Shown: positions 35,356 through 46,400 of the stretch, piece after piece
Numbering within the stretch: position 1 is the first letter of the stretch
Layout of the letters: every line of letters begins with the position of its first letter
DNA from: Trileptium ribeirensis
Lineage: Eukaryota; Nematoda; Enoplea; Enoplida; Thoracostomopsidae
Assembly (NCBI GenBank): GCA_030248225.1
Contig: JASANE010012564.1
Span: 37,919 to 101,918, forward strand
DNA length: 64,000 nucleotides
Direction of reading: 5' to 3'
Notes under the pieces: generated by a model
What the model was told of the DNA's origin: nothing
The model's database searches: none
Seen by the model: only the letters and a program-made list of their open reading frames with translations
Made by a program: the position numbers and the translations under genes

Positions 35356-35605
35356 CAGTTACAGTCAGAATTAAGTGCTCAAAAATCGATCGAAGTTTCG
35401 TTCGATTTCGATCGTTTGCGTTTAAACGAAAATCGATCGTTTAAACGAAAGTTGATTAATTTAACGAATTTTGATTCCGTTAAAATAAAAAAATAAATTA
35501 ATAAAAAATGTTAGTTTGCGTTTAATTTAACGCATTTCGTTTAAACGAAGATCAATCGATTGCGTTTCGTTCGATTTTATAAGCACTTAATTCTGATTGT
35601 AACTG
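35356..35605. mobile_element. Tc1/mariner-like MITE with TCGATCG/TTTAAACGAAA core, copy 2
   Basis: TA at 35354-35355 and 35606-35607 flank a 250 bp element that starts CAGTTACAGTCAGAATTAAG and ends in the inverse of CAGTTACAATCAGAATTAAG. The interior is built from ATCGATCG, TTTCGTTCGATT and GTTTAAACGAAA pieces and is nearly self-complementary. No coding capacity. CAGT next to TA is typical of Tc1-like ends. Confidence 0.85.
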
Positions 35606-36289
35606 TACCTAACACAGGTTATAACAAGTAAGGTAATGCTAAAATGTTTCGTTTTCTGCTGTAAAATGGTAAAAAACGCCGATTTTTTATAACAGTGTTA
35701 GGAATCTCGTGAGTAGAATTAGTGTTTTGGACCTAATGAATGTCTTTTATTTTAGTTAAAGCGATCAGAAAATTAGGGATCGTAATTTTTGGCGTACCGT
35801 GATCTTGATAGATGACAATTGGCTGTATATAGTTTCTAACAGATATTTCATCCACTTTGGTTTTTGACATCAATATGTATACTATTAAATGTCAGGCAAA
35901 GTGATTCAGGCTGGCAAAAATGGGTATTTATGTTGATAACGGTGTGCTCGGACTACACTATAGGCATCACAGATTATGAAGTTTAAAATTGACAGTAGCA
36001 GGGATTTTTGTATGTCGGCAGCAATTTTATGTATTATGTCACGCAAAGTGATCTAGATCGTCGAAAAATTTTTGGGAACTGGCCACGGAATATGTTATAC
36101 GCATCGCGGAGTATTAAAATTTGTCGTTTTAGTTCTGAAATTAAAAATAAGTCATTTTAGTTTTTTCGCATCCATATGCACCAAATTTTTGCCATTTTAT
36201 AACAGAAAATTAAACATCAGCGTTAGTTTCATAGTTATTACCTATGTTAAGTATGTCCTCATTGTAACAAAAAAATCTCAGAAACACTG

Positions 36290-36450
36290 ATCATGGGTTC
36301 CCTTAACCTATTTCAGAGTCATTGTAGATACTGAAAACATTATTAAAAATGGTTATTTGACAGAATCTATGAATATACTCCAAGGGAAACAACAGCTGTC
36401 TGACTTTCTCAACCTAGTCCAGCGTTGGTTTTAGCGACTGGGTGCATGAT
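36290..36450. repeat. Inverted units of the CTAAAATGACCCTG repeat, right cluster
   Basis: CCTTAACCTATTTCAGAGTC at about 36300 and CAACCTAGTCCAGCGTTGGT followed by TTTAGCGACTGGG at 36409 are reverse complements of the units at 35.0-35.3 kb. The clusters face each other across about 1 kb that includes a MITE. Confidence 0.55.
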
Positions 36451-37161
36451 CAAACCATTACTTGCCACATGACAGGTGCACAACAGTGGTTTCACCGATA
36501 GGATTGTCCACGACCATTTTAGGCACTGCATTACGTTTAAAAGCATTTTTTTCCAAAATAATCCAACACATGTTTCGAATACCCTGGCGGTAGTACAGTT
36601 TCAGCCTCACAACTATTATGATAATAATAAAACGATAAAAATAGTCTTTTTAAATAAGAATCATTTCAGCGCGTGCCAGGGTTTCGTTGTCTTGCCCGTC
36701 AAGAGTATTTTCCCTCTAGTATTAATCAGTTGCACCTAGCTGTTTTAATTGTCATTGATTCAAGATCTACAATTCCTAATGCTGTGTTATCCTGACGTGT
36801 CGCGAAACGGCATTGAATTTTTAAACTTTGATTTTTTTATTGAAAAGCAAAGTTCATATTTGCGAAGCACATTCTATAACTGATCTAATACTTGGTGTAT
36901 AAATCTGTTAAATATGTCTTGATATTCACACGAAGATTTTGAATAAAAAATTAGCATTGATTGTTACTATGACGAAATTAGGTTACGATAATAGCATAAT
37001 AAATAGCCTTTACATATTATCTCAAAATTATTATGGTAAGTGATATTCTAATATATCGAGTATTCATTTTATGCAAGCAGTACCAGTATTATCATCTTAT
37101 TCATAAGTTAAAACTATCGGCAGTGATTTTAATATTATTGGTCTGACCACAGTATATGTAC

Positions 37162-37390
37162 AGTATTCGCCAAAAATAACCGTCATATTTCGAGCGAGCG
37201 ACTTCGTGAAAAATCGTGAGTTTCTTTTTGTTTTTCTGTCCTTCATAACTCATCTTCGGGTGGATGGATTTCGACATATTTTTATTCGATAGCAAAAGTG
37301 TTGATGATGTGCCCTTTAGTTCAAGGCGAACAACTTCGACCCTATCTTCAGGGTTTCGAGAGTGCTTTGACAAATCTTAGCATACGGGTA
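37162..37390 (+). repeat. MITE left end fused to a foldback family R2 partial copy
   Basis: TATTCGCCAAAAATAACCGTC and the following TTTCGAGCGAGCGAC equal the left end of the MITE at 33728. From about 37195 the text changes to the R2 family (TTTCTTTTTGTTTTTCTGTC, ATTCGATAGCAAAAGTG, AGGCGAACAACTTCGACCC). The right MITE end is missing here, so one element was broken by the other. Confidence 0.65.
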
Positions 37391-37539
37391 CCAGTTTTAC
37401 GCAGCCGTATCTCGCGACACATGCTTCACATTGAAAAACTATAACCATCAGCTCATTGAAATCTACAACCTTTTTGACCACGACTTTTTTCCAAAATGTA
37501 ATCTATTTTCATTTGCATGGTTATGTATATATTGCGTGC

Positions 37540-37990
37540 TGGGCACCAAGCATGGTCTGTATACGTTTTTCGGTATGCTGAATTCGATGGTTTGGCTGTT
37601 TAGACTTCAAAACCAATATTTCATGCCTGTTCAAATGTTTCCAATGCGTATAGGGTCAATGAACCGATCGCTAGAAGGTAATTTATCTACAGTATGTTGG
37701 TTGTGTATTGCGTGCAGGGCATGAAGAATATTTTAGTAGGTTTTTTGGTACGCTGGATACTATGGTTTGGTTATCTACACACTATCGTGGATTATCATGC
37801 ATTTTCAGTTATTCTCGATGGGTTTAGGGTCGACGGGGTTTTACGGTTTTCAACGGGATCAGGGCTACAGAGGTTTAAGCAGTATATACATCAAACACAA
37901 CGCTTGTTACAACTGATTACACAAAATGGCCACTTTATAAATCCATGCTCGTTCACCCTCGCTTGCGTGTTACTAGTGACCGTTGGGTTG
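37540..37990 (+). repeat. Interspersed family R3, forward copy
   Basis: It carries two internal units (TATTGCGTGCTGGGCACCAAG and GTATTGCGTGCAGGGCATGA), GATGGGTTTAGGGTCGACGGG, GGTTTTCAACGGGATCAGGG, ACAACTGATTACACAAAATG and CACCCTCGCTTGCG. It directly follows R2 at 37162-37390. The 97- and 104-codon frames here are repeat by-products. Confidence 0.75.
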
Positions 37991-38012
37991 ACTAAAAGAA
38001 TAATATAACGTA

Positions 38013-38139
38013 CGCGCCAGCAATGACTGCCTTTGGAGCGAGCGAGCCGCTGCTCGAGATTTTCATACTATTTAAATTAATAACAAATTTTATTTTTAGA
38101 ACAACTTTATTTCGAGCGTGCGACAGTCAGTCTGGCGGG
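38013..38139. mobile_element. MITE with CGAGCGAG ends, copy 2 (deleted)
   Basis: It lies between TA at 38011-38012 and 38140-38141, starts CGCGCCAGCAATGACTGCC and ends TGCGACAGTCAGTCTGGCGGG. The inverted ends and the GAGCGAGCGAGC/TTATTTCGAGCG pieces match copy 1 at 33728, but it is about 30 bp shorter and more diverged. Confidence 0.75.
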
Positions 38140-38523
38140 TACTGCATTTTAAATCTCGTTCAACATACGCGCTAAAATTTTTATAATTACGTTTTGTATG
38201 TTCTTTTCGTTACAAAAATATAAAATTCTCGATTAAAAATAAAGGGTCACTTGCAGTAAATTTTGAGCAAAATCGTATGTTTGGTGTTAGTAGGGCTATA
38301 AAATGATAACGTGTGTTTGCTCTCACGTAGAGATACGATTATCCAGCATGCAAATTATGTGCGCACCGACCAATCTTGTGATGATAATATTGACTAACGT
38401 AAAACGGTATAGTATAAGAAAAAATATTTTTAGGCGGAATTGTGAAGAAATAATGCCACACCGCGTTGAATATGATAAGTGGTATCATCGATCCGTAATA
38501 TTGTATGTCTTATTAAATTTTAG

Positions 38524-38665
38524 GTGCATGTATTCTGAATACGTTGCCTATGCCAATGCAACACTATTGCACGATGAGCAAGTATTTGTAGCCGGTAGCC
38601 AGGCCAATAAATCACACATTCGAAACACATTACGGGTCACTTTTCCGCAGCTCACGTTTAATCAG
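38524..38665 (+). CDS. ABCC4: ABCC4-like transporter, visible exon 8: extracellular loop of membrane domain 2
   Basis: The 142-base exon begins with one base that completes the Trp of exon 7 (TG|G) and ends in phase 0, with acceptor AATTTTAG and strong donor GTAAGT. The 47 complete codons read as a hydrophilic loop with two N-glycosylation sequons, Asn-Ala-Thr (residues 11-13) and Asn-Lys-Ser (28-30). In ABCC4 the same place, right after the seventh helix, is the large extracellular loop that carries N-linked sugars. The text itself is not conserved, so the call rests on phase, splice sites, position and sequons. The next exon should open with the eighth helix and was not found. Confidence 0.78.
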
Positions 38666-38764
38666 GTAAGTCGAGAACATCTGGGGACGTGTCTTCGCGT
38701 GGAGGCAGTTGCCATTATTTATTTCGACACATTGAACATAAAATGTAGTGTAAACGCATCGTTA

Positions 38765-38969
38765 CAATCCTGGTCAAAAATAACTGCAGTCGAAAACGAT
38801 CGAAATAGCAATCGATCGAAATTTTGTTTAATCACAGCTGATCTAAATTGATTAAAATTTACTTAATTGTGCTAATCGATTGAAATTTCGTTTCTTCGAA
38901 ATAGGTTGAAATTTCGTTTAATCGAAATGTTTCAAGTGATTATTTTGCACTTATTTGTGTCCGTGACTG
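38765..38969. mobile_element. Tc1/mariner-like MITE with TCGATCGAAATTTCG core, copy 3
   Basis: TA at 38763-38764 and 38970-38971 flank it. The right end is CACTTATTTGTGTCCGTGACTG. The interior contains CGATCGAAA, ATCGATCGAAATTTTGTTTA, CGATTGAAATTTCG and TTTCGTTTAATCGAAAT. The left end (CAATCCTGGTCAAAAATAAC) is diverged from the right one. It lies 99 bp after exon 8. Confidence 0.75.
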
Positions 38970-40537
38970 TAGTGCCAAACTATACAATATCGATTCTGAA
39001 GTAAAGCTAATGACGTTTTTATATGACAAAAGTTCGAGCATATTTTGCAAACTGTTCGGGAAAGAAGCTTTGAATTTTTGATGTCTTGTTTTTATTTCAT
39101 AGTAAAATAATAAATGCCGAACCCTTTTTTGTTTTTCGATTAAGGCTCCGGTTCTGGATATATGGGGTTTGAGGTACGGTGGTATGGCGCACCAATGGTT
39201 CCTCGACCCAAAATTTGAAAATTTGTTTTGACGTCTTGGGGCGGCTGATAAGTTTTGCCTGGGTGTTTTCGGGTGAATACGGGGGAATGATGTCCCACGG
39301 TTCGGTGTCAGAGGTCAAAATGAGGCTTTTCACCCCACTTTAGTAACCTTCACGGAAGCAAGGTTATTGTTGTCGTAAGTTTCGCATTTTTTTCTCTGGT
39401 TGGTTTTGTACCCAAAATTCGAAAATTTGTTCTGACGTCCCGGGCGGCTTAAAAGTTTGACTTGGGGGTTTTCAGGCATGGGAAGCTCATTGGCGATGTT
39501 TGTTCTGCTCCGTGACCCATGGTTCCATGGGTACGGGGGTATGACGCCCCATGATTCGGGGTCAGAGGTCAAAATGAGGTTTTTTACCCCATTTAAGTAA
39601 TTTTCACGGAAGCAAGGTTATTTTATCTTAGCTTTCGAATTTTTTGTCTGGTTGGTTTTATTTCATAGTAAAATGATAAATGTCGATACCACTTTTTTGT
39701 TTTTCGGTTAAGTCTCCGGTTCTAGAGTTATGGGGTTTGAGGTATGGTGCCCAATGGTACCTCGACCCAAAATTCGAAAATTTGTTCTGACGTCCTGGGC
39801 GGCTTAAAAGCTTGAATTCGGGGTTTTCAGGCATGGGAAGCTCATTGGCGATGCTTGTTCCATGGGTACGGGGATATGACGCCCCATGATTCGGGGTCAG
39901 AGGTCAAAATGAGGTTTTTTTAGCCCATTTAAGTAATTTTCACGGAAGCAAGGTTATTTTATCTTAACTTTCGAATTTTTTTCTGGTTGGTTTTATTCCA
40001 CAGTAAAATGATAAATGCCGAAGCCACTTTTTTTGCTTTTCGATTAAGGCTCCGGCTCTAGAGGTATGGGGGTTGAGGTGTGGCACCCTCACGGTTCCTC
40101 GTCCCAAAATTCGAAAATTGGTTCTGACGTCCTTGGCGGCTGAAAAGTTGCACTTGGGGGTTTTCGGGCATGGGAAGGTCATTGCCGGTGCTTGTTTTGC
40201 TCCTTGTCCCATGGTTCTATGGGTACTTGGGTATGACGCCCCATGGTTGGGGTCAGAGGTCAAAATGAGGGTTTTTTAGTACCCTTCACGGAAGCAGTTA
40301 TTGTTGTCTTAACTTTAGAATTTTTTTCTCTGGTTGGATTTATTTCACAGTAAAATGATAAATGCCGATGCCACTTTTTTTGCTTTTCGATTAAGGCTCC
40401 GGTTCTAAGTTATGGGGTTTGAGGTATGGCACCCTCATTGTTCCTCGTCCCAAAACCAGAAAATTTGTTCTGACGTCCTGGGCGGCTGAATAGTTTCGCT
40501 TGGTGGTTTTCGGGCATGGGAAACTCATTGCCGGTAT

Positions 40538-40545
40538 GGGTACGG
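40538..40545. repeat. Target-site duplication of the hAT element, left copy (GGGTACGG)
   Basis: GGGTACGG precedes the element and recurs directly after it at 41736-41743. It is part of the normal satellite unit (ATGGGTACGGGG), which marks the exact insertion point. Confidence 0.93.
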
Positions 40546-41735
40546 CAGGGAGTAACCGGAATTCCGGTTCCGGTTCCGGCGAAAATCGTGTTCCGGTTGC
40601 GGTTCCGGCAAAGGGCAAAAACCATACCGGAACCGGAATTCCGGTTTAAAAATTTTGTTTGAAATTTTTCACATTTTTGCTTCATCTGTGATCCAAACAT
40701 ATGTAATATATATTATACAATGATCAAACTCCAATACAACCGAGCCAAAGAAAAGATTAACTAACCAATTTGCCGTGTGAAACGTAAGTAGGGCACATAA
40801 TTTTAGCAGGAATTTTTCATAATTACCTGCAGGAGTTTGTTAAATCAAAGCCAGGTCGATGCTTGTAGCAGCTATTTTACACATCCAGAAGTCTTTGGGA
40901 TACATTTGAATTAAACCGGTCCAACTCGGTAACAGATTGTGGCTTACGCAGAAGTACTTAGCCTATGCTTGGCTAACATAAATTGCGTCAAGCACCAGCC
41001 AGTGCGCTTTAAACTTTGTAAATCAGGTGAAACTAAAGTAACGTTATCTGCAACGCAAGCAGAAACTGCTTCCTTGGCAATGAACTGTATTTATTGAAAC
41101 TGTGCGAGCAGCATCACCTGTGTGTCTCATCTATAGCATTCTGATTAGAAAGTTATCATCATTATCATCTAACTGACGGGCACTGTTTGTCCAACGCTAG
41201 CCTAAACAGTGTCTCTGAACACTGATCAGAAAATTACCTTCTATCTATTATTTTATCTTAGAATCATATAAACCAATAATTTTAAGTTTGCTACAGAAGA
41301 ACATGCAACAAACGTATGTGTAGTAAAGGGAGGCGACTGGAGACAGATCGAAAGTGTGTATTCTACGCTCCAAGCTTTGTAAGCACATTCGATTTGACGC
41401 AGTATGCGCAGTGGTGTATAGTGGAAGGCATTTTTTTGCTCTGAATGTCCAAAAACCGACATATTTGATCGATAAATAAACATTATTAGCTTCCTCAGTC
41501 TCTTTAAAGTTTCAGAAAGGCAATAATACCATCGCAATACATTAAGTTTAATGTAAAAGTTATTTTTAATGCATTTTAAATCCACTATACCTTCATTTCT
41601 TCCATCATTTGTTTTACTATATATAAATTTCGAAGACCAGGTTCCGGTTCCGGTTCCGGTTCCGGATCCGGTTTAAATGGACGGTTCCGGTTACTGGTTC
41701 CGGTTCCGGTAAATTTCGGTTCCGGTTATTCCCTG
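40546..41735 (+). mobile_element. Complete non-autonomous hAT-like element (GGTTCCGG family)
   Basis: The 1190 bp element begins CAGGGAGTAACCGGAATTCC and ends TTCCGGTTATTCCCTG, with perfect 8 bp duplications. GGTTCC/GGAACC arrays lie inside both ends (40556-40650 and 41640-41730). The interior has a 110-codon minus-strand frame (41253-41585) that is also partly present in the copy at 1-397, but no hAT domain was recognised in it. It has inserted into a satellite unit. Confidence 0.92.
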
Positions 41736-42355
41736 GGGTACGGGGTATGACGCCTTATGATTCGGGGTCAGAGGTCAAAATGAGGTTTTTTACCCCATTT
41801 AAGTAATTTTCACGGAAGCAAGGTTATTTTTATCTTAACTTTAGAATTTTTTCTGGTTGGTTTTATTTCATAGTAAATTGGTAAATGCCGAAGCTTCTTT
41901 TTTGTTTTTTGATTAAGGCTTCGGTTCATGGGATTTGAGATGTGGTTCCTCGATCCAAAATTCGAAAATTTGTTCTGACGTCCTGGACGGCTGAAAAGTT
42001 TTGCTTAGTGGTTTTCGATCATGGCAAACTCATTGCTGGTATTGATTTTGCTCTGCGATCCATGGTTCTATGGGTACGGGGGTATGGCGCCGCCATGGTT
42101 CATCAACCCAAAATTCTTAATTTACTGTTACGTACTGTGAGGCTGATAGCTTGCAGTTGGGGGTTTTGGGGCATGGGAAGCTTATTACCGGTATTGGTTT
42201 TGTTGCAACTTGTGCGGTATTGTGTGATATCCGCATATAGCATATCGACGTATGCTATCGAGAACTGATCGACTGTGCACGCAAAAGGCGTAGGTGTACC
42301 TATGCTTCACTACGTTCTACAGTGTCAAGTTTATGAGGGTATGTCTGGCCTTTTT

Positions 42356-42772
42356 GAAACGAAGCTAGCTGAGTTTTCACTGAGGGCGCTAAGGGGAAAT
42401 TATTTTTTCTTTGTCTGTTGCTGTCATTCATAATTCATTTTTGGATGGTCGTATTTCGGCAATTTTTTTGTTCTATAGCAAAAGTGACACCGATATGCCT
42501 TAGCTGAACGCGAACAGTTCCGACCCGTCTTTCGGGTCAAAATGGTAAAAAACATGGTTTTTAAGGGTTATTTGCCAAATCTTGCTATATGATTTTCAGT
42601 CTTTCGGAACCCATATCTCTCGAAACTCCCATAGCTATCGAACAAAAAAGCTGCCGAAATCCGTACAGCTGAAAATGAGCTATAAATGACAGTGACAGAC
42701 AAAAAAGAAATTTTAACAATTTTCACAGGACACCTTCAGTGGAAGCTGCGCTAGCTTCGCCCGCTCCGTTTT
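42356..42772. mobile_element. Foldback element, family R2, most complete copy
   Basis: The left arm reads GAAACGAAGCTAGCTGAGTT, then TTCACTGAGGGCGCTAAGG and TTTTCTTTGTCTGTTGCTGTC. The right arm is its inverse: TAAATGACAGTGACAGACAAAAAAG, CACCTTCAGTGGAAGC and GCTAGCTTCGCCCGCTCCGTTT. The arms are about 100 bp. The middle holds CAAAAGTGACACCGATATGC and CGAACAGTTCCGACCCGTC, shared with all partial copies. No transposase is encoded. Confidence 0.78.
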
Positions 42773-42779
42773 AACAAAT

Positions 42780-42940
42780 GAAGACTGGCTATATTCTGGA
42801 AATCGGTTTCATCGACCCTTGTAAACACATTAAAGACCTCTGAAAAATTAGTAAATATTCCTGCTGGGTCTAGTTACCAAACCATCGTGTTCAGCGTACT
42901 TAAAAATGTAATATATATAGACCATTGTTGTTGCTTCGTA
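42780..42940 (-). repeat. Interspersed family R3, reverse partial copy
   Basis: GGAAATCGGTTTCATCGACCC, TGGGTCTAGTTACCAAACCA and TCGTGTTCAGCGTACTTAA match the R3 reverse copies at 57210-57560. It directly follows the R2 foldback. Confidence 0.6.
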
Positions 42941-42951
42941 TGTGTATCAGA

Positions 42952-43440
42952 TCGACGTGACGCTGCTGCATTACGCACTTCCACAACGTAATGCCCATAC
43001 GACCCCGACTATCGTAACCTCGAGGGCGGACCTAATGTGTTCAAATTTCGGATTCGGGTCGGTCCCAGGACACTACGGAGCTTAGTAAGCCGCAGGATCG
43101 CTTCACAGGATGTGTTCTGATTCTGTCGGAAAGGTTGTGGACGTAGCTTAAATGGTACTACCTTTGAGGACACTAGGAGGTTGGCTCCGTCACCTGTTCT
43201 CAGGCCAAATAGTCCATACCACTATTCCCTGTCATCGTTCTACCTGGAAGTGTATTAAAAGTTTGGATTAATTAGCTTCCTACTTTCCTGTACGGTTAAA
43301 TTATTTAGCCAGTGGCCCCCATTAGGGTCCGACAAATCCCTAGACGTTTAACGTCGGATCGTGTGTGGTTTCCTATTGGAACAGGTTCAGTGAAAGCTTT
43401 GGATCCCAAGCGAATTTCTTATTGGTCGCACGAGTCGTAC
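42952..43440 (+). repeat. Interspersed repeat R1, copy 2, uninterrupted
   Basis: It begins TCGACGTGACGCTGCTGCAT and runs through AGCTTAGTAAGCCGCAGGAT, GGTACTACCTTTGAGGACAC and CCATACCACTATTCCCTGTC. At GGGTCCGACAAATCCCTAGACG it passes without break over the point where copy 1 carries the Merlin insertion. It fades near the TCGCACGAGTCGTA motif. Confidence 0.85.
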
Positions 43441-46400
43441 TCGCTTTGCTAATATAAATCAAATGAAGTCACGCTAAGGTTTGCTTATTCTCTGCGTATG
43501 TCAAACCTGAGCGTGGGTCGGGTGACGGATTTCAAACCCCTTTCGAATACGTATCGCGTCTATGGGCAGTAAAACACACGGACACCGTCGGGTTTTGATT
43601 ATCTATTTATTGATAAGTCAAAATCGTATATACATAATAGTGTATCGTACGGGATAGTACAATAATTGGTACAACAACAATTCGGTACGCTATCCGAAGA
43701 TCAGATCGGGGGAACGAGATGGCATGACGAAGTCTTCGCCTTTCTTATAAGACATTCACAGCCGGCGGATCAATTCGCAACTTGAACTACTACTGTTTGC
43801 TTAAATGACAGCTGCGTTTACCGTACTCCAAAAAGGAACGGGCAGAAGGAAATATGAATCATAAATCCAATGGGGTTCAGTTAGTTATCGAGGAGCCGAT
43901 CGTGTAAATACTACTATTAGGTTACTCCGGTTAGACGATAGGTTCGGGTAAGCTAAAGGCGGCAAAACAATAACACTAAGGAAAATCGGAGATGCCTGTC
44001 AAAGCGTACTCGATACAGTTTTAGGGGTTTTGATTTTGCTCATCCTAATCAACGGCTATAGTACATGATACACGAGTCGATACGGCACTGGTAACAAGTA
44101 GGTTAAAATACGGCAGATTATAACAAATCATTAAAGGTTACAGTTGAACAATCGGTATGAATACAGAATGAATATACAAGGATATACCTTAACACGAATG
44201 CAAGTTTGTAAGTAGACGATGGGTATGACTCCTATACTCTAGTGCGACAATCAGGGCTACAATAAATTTGGTTTTGTTCCTACACGCATACGTATGTACG
44301 AATTGTAACCGCAGGTGTAACAATTTTTCCTCAAACGCAGTTCATCGACACTAGTCCAGAGGTTCATGGTTCCGGTGAAATTATCTTCCAAATATGGTAA
44401 TAAAGATGCGACCTTTGGGCCTACATTCGTACTCATTTACAACCTGAATAACTATAAAAACTTGTGTTTTTTTCGTGTCCATAATTATGAGCCAGAGTAG
44501 GTTCGTAACCGGCGGGATGATGCCTCTTTCAGCGACTTGGAGGTCCCGGTAGAAAGATATTTGGGCTACATTTTCTAACTTTTCCGAGTTTCTGAGCACA
44601 AATTTTATGACTAAAATTTAACATGTGTTGTGTACATTAAATGTACTTTATCAACACTAGGAATTTTGATATTTTGTTTTGACGGTCAAATTTTTTATAT
44701 TTTGAAAAGGCGCTAGATCGAGCCGGATCTAGGGAAAAAATAAATCGTCAGTTTAGCTCAACGGAACATTGATCTACATTCTTACCCCAAATTAGCACTC
44801 CAGAGTCGGTATTATAGGGATTCTTTTCTTTACTAAAGATAGACTAAGACAAATATCATTATTATCACATCAACAATAATATAATGCTGGTTAAAGAACA
44901 AAAGGTCACAACAGAAAGAATAGAACGGCGGACGTGGGACATGAAAAGAAGCTTGTGCACACATTTCCCAAGGGAATCAGTGTGGGCTTAAGATGAATCC
45001 AAGCGGACCACATAAAAAGGTTAGAACAATATCAAACAGGAGGCGGGCTAGACACAAAATTGGGATTTGACTCTCTCACGCCGACTTATACATTAGCGTG
45101 GGAGGTTCACAGGCTCTCCTGTGCTAATGGCTGTGCAGATGATAGGGTGAATTAAATGAGGGTGACAATCGTATTTTACGAATGAACGCTGTTGAACTGC
45201 TAATGTAACGAAAATATAAAGAGTTTTGATGACGGTGGGGCACTGGTAACGCCTGTCCCGAACTACTGAGGAGTCTGACCGAGACCGACTAGTTTTATAT
45301 GTCTGCCTACTCTGAGGCTAAAATATAAATTTTTTACCCTTTGTACCCATAAACAGACAAGTTATTTTGGGAGCTACTTTTGCAGGTTATGATGTGCCAA
45401 CAGAGCTGTCCGGCGGAGAAACGCCGCACATACCCGTGTTCGCCAGGAGTTTAAAAGAGGAATCGCACGCGTATGGTTGGAATTAAAATATAAAAACCAA
45501 GGATGTTCAAATTCGATGAAAAAAGAGCAATTAACTGCTTTTGTATATGATGCAAAACTGACATAAAACAAGGGCAACTTTTACAGCAGCTTATCGGTCG
45601 GGCAAACTGAGAATCATATGTGCTTATTGGAACCCTTGATCGGTGAGGTTTAACTTAGATTGACATACAAAACTGCCACCTGGTTGACTCCAGTCACAAC
45701 ACTAAGAAGTTGTAAAAGTCGTGACCGAAAGTTTATATAAAATTGTAGGACACAATGAGATTTTTGTCAATACCTTCAAGTGAGCTGGTGAGTTCTGCTA
45801 AACATAATAGTGTTCTTCGACTATCCGCTGGCGTGGTACAAATGGCAAAGTACAGGATACTTATGTTTCAGCCAATAGGTAATGAAGGTACATTAAAATC
45901 AAATTAGTGACATAATTATCTACTATGAGTATGAAAATATTAACATAACGCAAACAGCCAAACTTAGCGTAAGTAATAGCTGTTTTACTTAACCAGTACG
46001 TTTTAAGCTGAATTATCCCAATAAATCTTCTACCGATCTCAGCCAGCCCTAGCTCAGTTGTAAGATCGTAAAATGCTGTACCGAATTGTATTCGGGACCT
46101 GTTGGTTGTTGTTAAACAATTTTGATGTATTACGCCGTTTATCTCTTTCTTCCTTAAAACTAATACTTTTAATTTTACGTACCCACGTCGCTCTATAGGC
46201 GTCAAAGCTTCATCTCCATCTTCATCCATGGGGGAAGTAGGCCGGAGTGAGTAAATTTTTGAAATTTTTAGGAACTCAAAAAATTTTCAAAAATTTGCCC
46301 CGATATTTATCAGAGGGTTGTGGAGCATGTGGGGGTATATTTGGATTGAGGGGGTCCGACCCGCGTCCTCCATCGATACCTATGATCTAAAGTATTTTCA

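Larger units (their letters stand above)
39080..42230. repeat. Satellite-like tandem array, unit about 260-350 bp, interrupted by a hAT element
   Basis: Landmarks in each unit are TCAGAGGTCAAAATGAGG, TTCACGGAAGCAAGGTTATT, TTTCTCTGGTTGGTTTTATTTC, TAAAATGATAAATGCCGA, CGATTAAGGCTCCGG, CCAAAATTCGAAAATTTGTT, CTGACGTCCTGGGCGGCT and GGTACGGGGGTATGACGCCC. TCAAAATGAGG recurs at about 39315, 39570, 39905, 40260 and 41778. Frames on the minus strand (for example 39964-40263) are by-products of unit similarity. The last unit fades out near 42230. Confidence 0.88.

Noticed and set aside
38303..38851. Single 182-codon gene on the plus strand
   Set aside because: The frame runs through an acceptor and a donor site; only 38524-38665 fits the ABCC gene in phase, and the outer parts have no protein character.
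39097..40700. Family of minus-strand proteins with similar sequences
   Set aside because: They are translations of the tandem satellite units and of the GGTTCC array, with shifting frames and stops.
45374..45577. Candidate exon after a good acceptor (CTTTTGCAG at about 45386)
   Set aside because: All three frames after the acceptor stop early and none resembles ABCC membrane domain 2 or another family.
46045..46110. tRNA gene or tRNA-derived SINE with an A box (TAGCTCAGTTG)
   Set aside because: No convincing B box or cloverleaf follows; TACCGAATTGTATTCGGGA is too diverged. It may be a very old SINE but cannot be supported.
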